In this document: positions 27,109-34,570 of the stretch, piece by piece
Numbering within the stretch: position 1 is the stretch's first letter
Layout of the letters: each line of letters starts with the position of its first letter
Source: Erysipelotrichaceae bacterium
GTDB taxonomy: Bacteria; Bacillota_I; Bacilli_A; RFN20; CAG-826
DNA length: 40,642 bases
Assembly (NCBI GenBank): GCA_022777645.1
Contig: JALFFX010000007.1
Span: forward strand, 1 to 40,642
Direction of reading: 5' to 3'
Notes under the pieces: model-generated
What the model saw: only the letters and a program-made list of their open reading frames with translations
Told to the model about the DNA's origin: nothing
The model's database searches: none
Translations under genes and position numbers: made by a program

Positions 27109-27129
27109 CACGCTGTTTTTCATAGCGTG
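27109..27129 (+). repeat. hairpin after the polysaccharide locus
   Basis: An 8-bp stem CACGCTGT/ATAGCGTG (one G-U) with a 5-nt loop. The following bases are AATAAGAA, so it is not a classical terminator, but it may mark the 3' end of the locus transcript. Confidence 0.45.
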
Positions 27130-27140
27130 AATAAGAAGTA

Positions 27141-27197
27141 GGGGTGCCTTTGCATTCGCTAGTCTAAAAGTAGGACACCCATAGGCATCCTCTTTTT
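27141..27197 (+). terminator. terminator-like hairpin with 35-nt loop carrying a repeated segment
   Basis: GGGGTGCC (27141-27148) pairs with GGCATCCT (27184-27191), two G-U pairs, followed by CTTTTT. The loop includes TTTGCATTCGCTAGTCTAAA, which begins a 25-base segment repeated at 27861-27885 with four mismatches. It may terminate the polysaccharide transcript or act as an attenuator for the small frame that follows. Confidence 0.45.
27149..27173 (+). repeat. left copy of a 25-bp imperfect direct repeat
   Basis: It matches 27861-27885 at 21 of 25 positions (core CGCTA-R-TCTAAAAGT). The two copies bracket the IS66 remnant in the same orientation. Confidence 0.55.
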
Positions 27198-27215
27198 AAA
27201 GGAGGAACCAGAAAG

Positions 27216-27341
27216 GTGTTAGTACAAGTGGCATGTCTAAAAGATATCCATCTTGACAATGTGCGAATATTTGGACAAGGTGTTCAAAAATTTGCACAGC
27301 TTAATTTATTTACGCTTACTTTTAAAAAGGCGACTGATTAG
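27216..27341 (+). CDS. possible 41-residue small protein, GTG start
   Basis: A strong AGGAGG at 27200-27205 lies 10 bases before GTG 27216. The frame runs LVQVACLKDIHLDNVRIFGQ... to TAG at 27339-27341. No family is recognised. It lies directly after the terminator-like hairpin and ends inside the minus-strand terminator of the IS66 fragment. It could equally be the stub of a lost gene whose ribosome site survives. Confidence 0.3.
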   Translation: MLVQVACLKDIHLDNVRIFGQGVQKFAQLNLFTLTFKKATD

Positions 27342-27355
27342 TCTTCATAGTCGCC
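27324..27355 (-). terminator. terminator of the IS66 transposase remnant
   Basis: On the minus strand GGCGACT and AGTCGCC (plus coordinates 27349-27355 and 27329-27335) form a 7-bp stem with a 13-nt loop, followed by TTTTT. It sits just beyond the stop of the transposase fragment. Confidence 0.8.
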
Positions 27356-27391
27356 AAATTCATCAAATATATCGTTATTCCAAGGTAAGAA

Positions 27392-27919
27392 TTAATCTAG
27401 CTGAGATATTGGGGTTTCAGGTAATTTAATGAATAATCTTTGTAAATAATTGAATATGTTAATACCATTCGCTCTAGCAGTTTGAATGATAGAGAAAATA
27501 ATCGCGGATGCTTTTGCTCCTTGAATGGTATTAGAAAATAAGAAATTTTTTCGACAAATAACAAATGGTTTTATTCCTCTTTCGGCAAGATTATTGCTCA
27601 AAGGGATATGACCATCTTCTAAGAATCTGGAGAGCTTTTCTTTTTGTTCTAATGAATAATTTATCGCTTTACGTAATGCCCCATCAGATGAATTTAACGA
27701 TGATGATGCTAGAGTAAAATATTCATCTAATATTGCTTTAGATTCTTTTAATCTTCTTTGTTTTATTTCATCAACAGTTTGACACTGATTATGATATTCT
27801 TCTTCTAAATTCAATAACTTATCGATTAATTTTATAAATTTTGATGATAAGGATGATTCTTTTGCGATCGCTAATCTAAAAGTGGCTCTTTCCAATAAAT
27901 ATTGATTTTTATGTAATTG
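27392..27919 (-). pseudogene. IS66-family transposase (TnpC) remnant, C-terminal part only
   Basis: The open frame begins after an in-frame stop near 27920 and has no convincing start; a TTG at 27895 is the first candidate. The last ~110 residues match the C-terminal end of the IS66 DDE transposase: LEDGHIPLSNNLAERGIKPF, then ICRKNFLFSNTIQGAKASA, IQTARANGI and NYLQRLF. That region carries the final catalytic Glu of the triad (NNLAER). The N-terminal zipper, zinc-binding region and first catalytic acids are missing, as are tnpA and tnpB. A functional IS66 TnpC is about 500 residues, so this is dead. The first residues (ERATFRLAIAKES) come from the right copy of the 25-bp direct repeat. Confidence 0.85.
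27861..27885 (+). repeat. right copy of the 25-bp imperfect direct repeat
   Basis: TTTGCGATCGCTAATCTAAA, the first 20 bases, shows the match to the left copy at 27149-27173 (four mismatches over 25 bases). It lies near the 5' break of the IS66 remnant. From 27920 to 28121 I see no gene, only a 17-codon frame at about 27991 (MRAFPFLQNYS...) after GAAGGA. Confidence 0.55.
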
Positions 27920-28121
27920 TTAATGTCAATTTAATTTTTACCAATTGGGGATGCGGACATAATCTTGAACTAAAATATATATTGGAAGGACAATTGATTA
28001 TGCGCGCATTCCCTTTCCTACAAAACTATTCCGCCAAATACAACCAAAATTAAAAATGTAAAAAATAGTATCCTTAACTAGCATTTAAAGGCAAAAAAGT
28101 AGTGGCAAAAGCACCATTTAA

Positions 28122-28370
28122 ATGATTGGTGCTTTTGGTGCAAGTTTTGGTGCAAAAAAATTATCTTTAAGGGATAAAATCATTAATGCATTAAATGCAT
28201 CGCCGATGACAAAAACTGAACTATGCCGCTATTTGGGCTATGCAAGAGTGGTTAATTCTGTATCACATCAATTAACAAAACTTATTATTGATAATAAAGT
28301 TATTGAAATTAACAAAAAATACCATCTAAGATAGTTGGTGCATTTTGGTGCAAATTTTGGTGCATTTTGA
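28122..28370 (+). pseudogene. tail of an AlbA_2/RecG-like regulator with winged helix and GA-rich repeats, broken
   Basis: Residues GAFGASFGAKK precede a winged-helix segment (DKIINALNASPMTKTELCRY...LTKLIIDNKVIEI). This then hits TAG at 28332, but the same frame continues with LVHFGANFGAF to a TGA at 28368. Gly-Ala-rich FGANFGA repeats around a winged helix are typical of the C-terminus of divergent AAA_4/AlbA_2 (RecG-like) regulators. A stop codon also lies immediately before the ATG. The preserved frame on both sides of the TAG suggests a recent nonsense mutation in a gene that has already lost its N-terminal domain. Confidence 0.6.
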
Positions 28371-28747
28371 AAATTAATGATGAAGATAAAATAATTTCAA
28401 AACTCAAAGAAGAGAATGATTGTCTTAAAAGTCTTTTGTGAATCCACAATATCTCATTTGAAAAACCAAAGGAAATAAAACAATTACAGCATCAAAAACT
28501 ACATGCATAATAGTTCGTATTATTTGATGTCGATATAGCAAGCATAAAGAAAGACAACTCAGTTCTAATCGTTATTTGTTGGCAAAAATTACATTCTTTT
28601 ATTAGATATTCATACAGTCCATCTAATCCATAAAAAAGGCCTAAAAAAATAGAAAAATAGAAATATAAACAAAAATTTTGTCTATAAAGTTAAAAATTTC
28701 TTGAATTTAGTCATCGAACTAGTAAAATATAACCGAGGTAAAACGAA
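28371..28747 (+). other. decayed gene-free stretch before the AAA ATPase
   Basis: About 375 bases without an intact gene. Short open pieces such as DEDKIISKLKEENDCLKSLL (ending about 28440) look like a coiled-coil start of a lost protein. The end holds the promoter of the AAA gene: TTGAAT (28701-28706), 16 bp, TAAAAT (28723-28728), then GAGGT (28735-28739). Confidence 0.5.
28701..28739 (+). promoter_or_regulatory. promoter and ribosome site of the AAA/TOPRIM-like pair
   Basis: TTGAAT-16-TAAAAT, then CGAGGT 8 bases before ATG 28748. Confidence 0.65.
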
Positions 28748-29884
28748 ATGAAGTTATTGAAATTTAAAGTTCCAAACGGCTATAAAATGTTAGAAAAAGG
28801 GTTTGAAGTTAGTTTTTTAACAAAAACCCGTGTAAATAAAAGCATTGAAAACGACGACTTAATAGAACTCGAGCCGGGTTTATTTTATCCGCTTGAAACA
28901 ACTTTTATCGGTAAGAACTCTTCCGGTAAAACATCGGTTCTTCTTTTAATTCACCTAATTATTAGTTTTATTAGAAGTGGAAGAATACCTGTCTCATTTA
29001 TGGCTGATCAAAACAGTTTTTCTTTAGAATTTTTATTTTACGATAATGGCTATATCTACCTGTATAACGGTAGTTTTGTTAGGTCTAGCCTCAACAACAC
29101 CGCTTTTATGATCATAGAAACCGAATCATTAAGAAGGACTACTTTTAAGAATAATTATAAAAAAGATTTAAGTAATATTTCTTTCTTAAAAGAAAATATA
29201 ATTATTCCAAACATCGGAAGTGACACTTCAGGAATTGCTAAATATAGATTCAATGACACTTCTATTCTTGTTGATATAATTTCTCAAGATTCCTCAAATC
29301 TTGCAACAATTATTGATGCCATTAAAAACATTTATGGAAAGGATTCGTTCAATGTACTCGTGAAATTATTTGATGATAGCATTGAATTAATTGATGCAAT
29401 AAGATTAGATGATAGTTCTGTAGCCTTTAAATTCAAACGCGTTAACCAACCAGAAATGACTGTTAGTATCGATTATTTGAAGGCTGTTCTTTCTTCTGGT
29501 ACATATCGTGGTATTTATCTATTTGCAGCTTCTCTTTTATCCTTTAGACTAGGCGGAGATATTTTAATCGATGAAATCGAAAAGAGTTTCAACAAAAATT
29601 TAATTGAAAACCTCCTGATTTTATTTAACGATAAAAGAATTAATAAAAAAGGTGCATCATTGATATATTCAACCCATTATTCTGAATTACTTGATCATAG
29701 CAATAGATGTGACAATATCAATGTTTTGCATAGAAACGGAGATGTTATAACTGTTAACAACATGTGCACGTCATATGAAATAAGAACCGATTTATCAAAA
29801 TCTAATCAGTTTGAGCAAAATGCATTTGATAACTTAACCAATTACGACAGATTAATGGATTTAAGGAGATTGTTACTTAAATGA
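28748..29884 (+). CDS. AAA family ATPase (AAA_15/21, OLD/RloA-like)
   Basis: 378 residues. Walker A is GKNSSGKTS (55-63), after an N-terminal strand pair. SSGTYRGIYLFAASLL (~247-262) takes the place of the ABC-like signature. Walker B is DILIDEIE (271-278) with catalytic Glu 276, and YSTH (307-310) matches the switch-His motif. This is the ATPase architecture shared by OLD nucleases, RloA, AbiLi, GajA and PtuA, but here no nuclease domain is fused; the C-terminal ~70 residues are short. The stop overlaps the start of the next gene (ATGA), so the two proteins are probably made in a fixed ratio and act together. An anti-phage role is inferred from the partner and the neighbourhood. Confidence 0.85.
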   Translation: MKLLKFKVPNGYKMLEKGFEVSFLTKTRVNKSIENDDLIELEPGLFYPLETTFIGKNSSGKTSVLLLIHLIISFIRSGRIPVSFMADQNSFSLEFLFYDNGYIYLYNGSFVRSSLNNTAFMIIETESLRRTTFKNNYKKDLSNISFLKENIIIPNIGSDTSGIAKYRFNDTSILVDIISQDSSNLATIIDAIKNIYGKDSFNVLVKLFDDSIELIDAIRLDDSSVAFKFKRVNQPEMTVSIDYLKAVLSSGTYRGIYLFAASLLSFRLGGDILIDEIEKSFNKNLIENLLILFNDKRINKKGASLIYSTHYSELLDHSNRCDNINVLHRNGDVITVNNMCTSYEIRTDLSKSNQFEQNAFDNLTNYDRLMDLRRLLLK

Positions 29885-30381
29885 AAATTTTGTTAGCGTG
29901 TGAGGGTAAAAGCGAGGTCTACTTATTAAATGGATTAATGGAAAGAGGCCACCTTTCTTTTGATTGTCCATTGCTGTTAGATGAGCCGATTCATTTAAGA
30001 CAATTAACCAAAATAGCGCAAATCATTAACTCGCTCCCTATCAACGAAGAAATAATAGTTTATCGCATTGGCGATACTTTAAAAGACGCACTTTCATTAT
30101 CTAATCTCGAAATGCGCAGCAAATATATTAAATCGTATAAATATTGTACTAAGCCAGAGGTTGAAATTTTGGTAATTATTAATGAAGGATTATATGATAA
30201 ATATATTAAAGTATCCAAAACTACAAAACCTAAAACATTCATCAATAAATATATGCCATCTTTTGATCCATCTAAATATTTTCATGAACACGATATGGTG
30301 TATGCACTTAGAGAGTATAAAAGAATCAAGAAGCATAAAGGAAATGAACTGTATTTAATTGATTTATTAAATATTAAGTAA
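29881..30381 (+). CDS. small TOPRIM/RloB-like partner protein of the AAA ATPase
   Basis: 166 residues. It opens ILLACEGKSEVYLLNGLM, the strand-turn-helix with EG.sE typical of TOPRIM/OLD-type nuclease subunits. IIVYRIGDTLKDAL lies where the D.D motif should be, with one acid seemingly lost. YCTKPEVEILVIINEGLYDKY is reminiscent of the RloB c.pefE.wll.h. region. So the order of features parallels RloB/AbiLii or a minimal TOPRIM protein, but the match is weak. It overlaps the ATPase gene by 4 bases. Best description: putative nuclease partner of a two-gene defence cassette. Confidence 0.5.
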   Translation: MKILLACEGKSEVYLLNGLMERGHLSFDCPLLLDEPIHLRQLTKIAQIINSLPINEEIIVYRIGDTLKDALSLSNLEMRSKYIKSYKYCTKPEVEILVIINEGLYDKYIKVSKTTKPKTFINKYMPSFDPSKYFHEHDMVYALREYKRIKKHKGNELYLIDLLNIK

Positions 30382-30779
30382 AAATATAGATAAAACAACT
30401 ACATTAGACGTCGCAACTATAAAATGATAGTTAGATTTATTGTTTGTTTGATAAAAGCAATAGGAATCTATTATAGGAGCAATACTAAGTACTAAATAGA
30501 CGTGGTTTAATTCTACAAAAAAATTACAAAAGTGTAATAATTTTGTTTGTTTTCTTTCTAATATTTTATCAAGCACCAAGATGATGTTCGAACTCTTGTT
30601 TGAGGTTAGCGCGGATGAATTATCCAAATTATTTAATGTTGGAAGAATCTTCAGATAATTCTCAAGATATTTGTTTGCTTCTTTTGTTTTTTGTTTATTA
30701 CTGATGATAAAAGCAATATAATTTTTATCAATTGGGTCTCCGGGCGAAAAGTTGGACCATCCGAAATTGAAACACTATG
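30367..30779 (-). pseudogene. N-terminally truncated unknown protein, minus strand
   Basis: A long minus-strand frame is open from about 30779 to a stop at 30367 (about 135 codons) and has no ATG. It reads ...FSPGDPIDKNYIAFIISNKQ..., then KILERKQTKLLHFCNFFVEL and two hydrophobic stretches (LVLSIAPIIDSYCF and FIVATSNVVVLSIFLL). The composition looks coding, but no family is recognised. Probably the remains of a membrane protein. It overlaps the 3' end of the plus-strand TOPRIM-like gene by 15 bases. Confidence 0.35.
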
Positions 30780-30872
30780 TGTATAACGGCGATCAAAAAC
30801 TTTAGGCTGTGCAGATGTATTTCGGACCTAGGAACTATCCAGCAACGCGAGAAATAATGGGCTATCAATAAA
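30733..30872 (+). pseudogene. fragment resembling a transposase helix-turn-helix subunit
   Basis: The plus frame GEKLDHPKLKHYVYNGDQKL, stop, AVQMYFGPRNYPATREIMGY ends at TAA near 30870. The order YNGD.KL.AV..YFG..NY.AT..E.GY resembles the N-terminal HTH part of IS3/IS150-type OrfA or helix-turn-helix transposases. An internal TAG and no continuation show it is dead. The remaining bases to 31003 hold nothing I recognise. Confidence 0.4.
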
Positions 30873-30995
30873 CAGTAAAAATTGAGCAGAAAAGGAATTT
30901 TTAAGAAATAATAAATTAACGACTGTGAGTGTTGATAATTTTACTAAAAACAAAGTCGAACTTTATTGAAGTAATATTTTGATTGTTTATCTATG

Positions 30996-31045
30996 AAATA
31001 CACTTGATATCTCCACTAAATCCAATATAATTGTATTTGGAGGAG
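30996..31045 (+). promoter_or_regulatory. promoter, candidate operator and ribosome site of the AbiE pair
   Basis: TTGATA (31004-31009), 16 bp and TATAAT (31026-31031) form a near-consensus promoter. AAATACA (30996-31002) and TGTATTT (31032-31038) are a 7-bp inverted repeat that brackets it. AbiEi antitoxins are known to bind promoter inverted repeats, so this is a candidate autoregulatory operator. GGAGGAG at 31039-31045 precedes ATG 31051. Confidence 0.6.
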
Positions 31046-31050
31046 CAAAT

Positions 31051-31644
31051 ATGATAATTACAACATCAATGCTTAGAAATAGATATAGTGATTATTCTAA
31101 TCCACTAGACAAGATTAAAAGAGATACAGATAGTGGAATGCTTTTTAGACTTACTAGAGGAATATATGAAACTGATGGTGGAGTTGAACCATGTTTTTTA
31201 GCCTCCTCTATATTATCTCCATCGTATCTTAGCTTTGATTGGGCTTTGTCTTATTATGGATTAATACCAGAGAAAGTTTTTTCAATTACTTCAGCATCAT
31301 TAAATATTAGAAAGAACAAGTCGTTTATAAATAAGTTTGGAAGATTTGAATATAGTGATGTTCCATCTTTAGCTTTTTCAGAAGGATTAACTTATTTAGA
31401 AAAAGATGAATACGCTGTAAAGATTGCTACTAAGGAGAAAGCAATTTGCGATTCCTTAAGTAAGTGGCGAGTGGTTAATAGCGTTAAATCTCTTAAAGAA
31501 TTACTATTCGTCGACAAAAGAATTGATGAAAAAGAATTCTCAACTTGTGATTTTAATTTGATGATGAGACTAGCATCTTTATATAAGAAAACGAATTTAG
31601 ATATTTTAATTAAACTAATTAGAAAGGAATATTACCATGAATAG
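31051..31644 (+). CDS. AbiEi-type antitoxin (type IV toxin-antitoxin, winged helix)
   Basis: 197 residues. The N-terminal winged helix has the wing GMLFRLTRGIYETDGG, where AbiEi proteins show ..gl..l.rGvY. The core then has PCFLASSILSPSYLSFDWAL and YYGLIPE, the classic AbiEi ..SYiSfesALsyYGLip pattern. YAVKIATKEKAICDSLSKW matches the later A.pEKALcD. region. The protein would repress its own promoter and neutralise the toxin without stable contact. It overlaps the toxin gene by 8 bases, the normal arrangement. Confidence 0.88.
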   Translation: MIITTSMLRNRYSDYSNPLDKIKRDTDSGMLFRLTRGIYETDGGVEPCFLASSILSPSYLSFDWALSYYGLIPEKVFSITSASLNIRKNKSFINKFGRFEYSDVPSLAFSEGLTYLEKDEYAVKIATKEKAICDSLSKWRVVNSVKSLKELLFVDKRIDEKEFSTCDFNLMMRLASLYKKTNLDILIKLIRKEYYHE

Positions 31645-32527
31645 TGTTATTGAAGCGATGCTTGCAAAGTATAATCCTAAAAATAATGAAGAAAGAGAAA
31701 ATGCAATTAAAGAAGTAATTCAAGAAATCGTTTTAGCGGGATTATCGCGTGGCGGTTTCTTTAAAAAAGCAGCTTTTTATGGTGGAACGTGCTTAAGAAT
31801 ATTCCATGGCTTAAATCGCTTTAGTGAGGATCTTGATTTTGCTTTATTAGAAAAAGATTCTAATTTTAATATAGAAGATTACTTTTCTGCTCTTAAAAAA
31901 GAATTCGAATCATATGGCATAGATATGATTATTGAGTCTAAAAATAAAAATGATAATAACGATGTTCAAAGCGTATTTCTAAAAGGGAATACATTAATGC
32001 TAATGATGTCTTTCTTCCCAAAAAGCGAAGATGCAAAAAGGGTAGTGTCTAACCAAAAGATAAAAATTAAGTTTGAAGTAGATACTGATAATCCTATTGG
32101 TGGAGTAACTGAATATAAATACAAAATGTTGCCCGCTCCATATGAGGTGCAAATATTTGATGAAGCAACTTTATTTTCAGGGAAGATACATGCTATTTTG
32201 TGTAGAAGTTATAAAAACCATGTCAAAGGAAGAGATTATTATGATTATCTTTTCTATATTGGCAAGGGAAGCAAATTCAATCTTAAATATCTTGAAAATA
32301 AGTTGAAAAATACTGGTGGAATTATAGATAATGATGAAACCTTAACATTGGATAAAGTCAAAGAATTTCTTAAAGCAAAATTTGAATCTATTGATTATGA
32401 ATCCGCTAAAGCAGATGTTTCCAACTTCATTAAGGACAAGGAAAGTTTAAAATTTTGGAAAAAAGAACTTTTTATTTCAACTCTTAATGAATTATCTCCA
32501 GTAAATTTAGTTGATATCATTAAATAA
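31637..32527 (+). CDS. AbiEii/AbiGii-type nucleotidyltransferase toxin
   Basis: 296 residues, MNT-fold nucleotidyltransferase. The key motif is YGGTCLRIFHGLNRFSEDLD (48-67), with Gly-Gly, Ser 63, Asp 65 and Asp 67. The C-terminal GKIHAILCRSYKNHVKGRDY, followed by YDYLFY, supplies the conserved K...R and RD.yDl elements. Members of this family block growth during phage infection by transferring nucleotides, in known cases to tRNA. Overlaps its antitoxin gene by 8 bases. All catalytic residues look intact. Confidence 0.92.
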   Translation: MNSVIEAMLAKYNPKNNEERENAIKEVIQEIVLAGLSRGGFFKKAAFYGGTCLRIFHGLNRFSEDLDFALLEKDSNFNIEDYFSALKKEFESYGIDMIIESKNKNDNNDVQSVFLKGNTLMLMMSFFPKSEDAKRVVSNQKIKIKFEVDTDNPIGGVTEYKYKMLPAPYEVQIFDEATLFSGKIHAILCRSYKNHVKGRDYYDYLFYIGKGSKFNLKYLENKLKNTGGIIDNDETLTLDKVKEFLKAKFESIDYESAKADVSNFIKDKESLKFWKKELFISTLNELSPVNLVDIIK

Positions 32528-32746
32528 CGCTTCTCGCTATCGTTTCCAGAAAGCATAAAACGAATCATAGATACCAAGCATATAGCAAATATGAAATTAA
32601 TGCAGTTCTTCTAGATTGTTTTGACGGAGATTAAGCTTCTCTTGGAATTGTAAAAAATACCTTGTTGTTTTTTCTCGGTGATAAATGTAGGTATTTGTCG
32701 ATTTTTCACATAACTATTCTGAGGTTTGCATTAATATGCCCAACAT
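32528..32746. other. gene-free stretch after the AbiE pair
   Basis: About 220 bases with no intact gene. A short plus frame (RYQAYSKYEINAVLLDCFDG...) ending near 32633 looks like a protein fragment but is not recognised. Confidence 0.4.
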
Positions 32747-32778
32747 ATAAAAAAGCGTAGCTATTTTTAACTACGCTT
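32747..32778 (-). terminator. terminator of the sensor-GH3-CBM operon
   Basis: An 8-bp stem AAGCGTAG/CTACGCTT (32753-32760 and 32771-32778) is followed on the minus strand by six T residues. It lies 11 bases beyond the stop of the last gene. Confidence 0.92.
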
Positions 32779-32788
32779 ATAAATATAA

Positions 32789-34567
32789 TTAGATATGTTT
32801 CTTACGAAGGACAATATAACCAATTGCAGTTATGGAAAGAAGTCCGATAACGCATATCACAGTGACAAATGCGTTATTCTTAATATTGAAATTACCTGCA
32901 AATGGTGAAACTAAACTAATAACACTTCTATTCATGAAGTTAACATATTTTGATGTGCCATATTTAGCAATAATATAGTCATATGTTGCAACCATTACTT
33001 CAAGATCGTCGCCATCTGCTCTGCCAGTAGCTGATGAAATTTTTGTTTTTACTTCATCTTCAAGATTGTTATAGATTTCCGCAACTTCGTTCCATTTACC
33101 AACACTTGGAGCTGTATTGCCTGTAGGATCACATGTTACTGTTGTGGAGAAATTACCAGCAAATTCAAAGGCCTTTTTATTAACAGTATCAATAGTTGTT
33201 GGTGTTAATGCAATTTTATCCCAGTGTCCGCTTTCTGAACCACTATTAGCGACAAGTTTAATTGTATTAATGCCTTGAATGATTTCAATGTTATTTAATG
33301 TAACGCTATCCCAAAGAAGATATAAGTATCTTCCGTTAAGAGAATCGCCATTTGATTGGGCGTTGTAATTACGGTTTTGTGGATCAGCTTCACCTGCTGC
33401 TTTTCCAGCAAATTTTAATGATGAATCAATGCTAACTAATTTATCATTAACATATAATTTGATAGCGGTTGCCAAATATAAATCAGATGCAGAATAATTC
33501 GATGTATTGATGCCTTTATTTGTGGCACCTGTTAATACCAAATCGGCTTTATAAAATTCATCACTAACAAAACTCCATTCCATATATTTGCCTTCATCAA
33601 ACATATGTATAAAACCATCGTTGCTTGCTTTATATGGTGCTTCGTATCCTAAATACGCTTCTTTGTGAAATGCTCCATATTGACATGCATCATATTGATT
33701 ACCATTCTCATCTGTTCCAATTTTTACAGCATCTGTAGCCATATTTTCACATTCAATTGTTGTAGTGTTATTTAATGTAACAGTGTCTTCTTTTCCGATA
33801 AGTTCAATATAATCATATTGACCACTTGCAGCCTTAACTTTTGTTGTAAACGTAATAGTGTTAGTTCCTTTATTAAGGACAACAGTTCCTAATGATACTG
33901 TTTTAAAGATTTGGGTCATATATCGACCATCAAGATTGCCTTCTGCTTTTACTTGGCTCTCTTTTGTTAGGCCATATTTTGCTGCCCCAGTTACATTTTG
34001 TTGTGGATCGGCAGTTGCGTCATTTCTTCCTTCAACAATCGCTGTTTCAGGAATTGCAATTGAATTGCCATTAACGCTAGCTGATAATACGGTAGTTAAA
34101 TTTAAAGTACCAATTGAATAATTTGTTTTATTAACATTTGATGAAACACGTACACGTAATTCCGCTCTTGTACTATATGGAGCCTCAAAAGTAAATGTTG
34201 ATTTACCATTTTCGTCAGAGGTGATATATCCTCCTGTTAAATTAACTGTTCTTTCAACTGCTTTATCGTTGATGTAGACAGTTCTTGTTTCTTCATTATA
34301 TGGTGAGCATGCATATTCGCCAGTGTAATAATGAGCAACGAAATTTCTGATGCTTTTAAAATTGTTGTCGTAGCGGGCAGCACTTCCTGATAATTTTACG
34401 GTGTAATCTTGTCCAACTTGCTCATAACCTTTGATGTTTTCACATTCCATCTTTTTATAAAAACTTTCAGTGGCGGCTTCGGTTCTTACTGTTTGATGGC
34501 TTTTTAATAAGGCTGGAGCAAGAAGAGATGATGCAATAGCGAGAGTGAATATAATTTCTCGTTTCAT
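32789..34567 (-). CDS. secreted, membrane-anchored protein with two CBM35/CBM6-like modules
   Basis: 592 residues. The signal peptide (residues ~4-22) is followed by a divergent carbohydrate-binding-like module (38-256, starting KMECENI, ending ASGQYDYIEL). A second module (268-456) starts IECENM and contains YGAFHKEAYLGYEAPYKA, AAGEADPQNRNYNAQSNG, LNGRYLYLLWD and SGHWDKI. That second module is closely related to both modules of the sensor protein at 37532-40087. Residues 465-556 form the helical anchor module shared with the nuclease at 6984-10058. A TM helix (~566-586) and the tail LRKKHI end it. No catalytic domain is visible. Third gene of the operon, 3 bases after the GH3 gene. Confidence 0.8.
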   Translation of the reverse strand: MKREIIFTLAIASSLLAPALLKSHQTVRTEAATESFYKKMECENIKGYEQVGQDYTVKLSGSAARYDNNFKSIRNFVAHYYTGEYACSPYNEETRTVYINDKAVERTVNLTGGYITSDENGKSTFTFEAPYSTRAELRVRVSSNVNKTNYSIGTLNLTTVLSASVNGNSIAIPETAIVEGRNDATADPQQNVTGAAKYGLTKESQVKAEGNLDGRYMTQIFKTVSLGTVVLNKGTNTITFTTKVKAASGQYDYIELIGKEDTVTLNNTTTIECENMATDAVKIGTDENGNQYDACQYGAFHKEAYLGYEAPYKASNDGFIHMFDEGKYMEWSFVSDEFYKADLVLTGATNKGINTSNYSASDLYLATAIKLYVNDKLVSIDSSLKFAGKAAGEADPQNRNYNAQSNGDSLNGRYLYLLWDSVTLNNIEIIQGINTIKLVANSGSESGHWDKIALTPTTIDTVNKKAFEFAGNFSTTVTCDPTGNTAPSVGKWNEVAEIYNNLEDEVKTKISSATGRADGDDLEVMVATYDYIIAKYGTSKYVNFMNRSVISLVSPFAGNFNIKNNAFVTVICVIGLLSITAIGYIVLRKKHI

Positions 34568-34570
34568 GGA

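Noticed and set aside
27312-27319. ACGCTTAC, which resembles an IS66-type GTAAGCG terminal repeat
   Set aside because: Its orientation is wrong for an end of the adjacent transposase remnant and no matching partner end was found.
28122-28334. 70-residue winged-helix frame read as an intact small regulator
   Set aside because: In-frame Gly-Ala repeats continue past the stop and a stop sits directly before the ATG, so a broken gene tail is the better reading.
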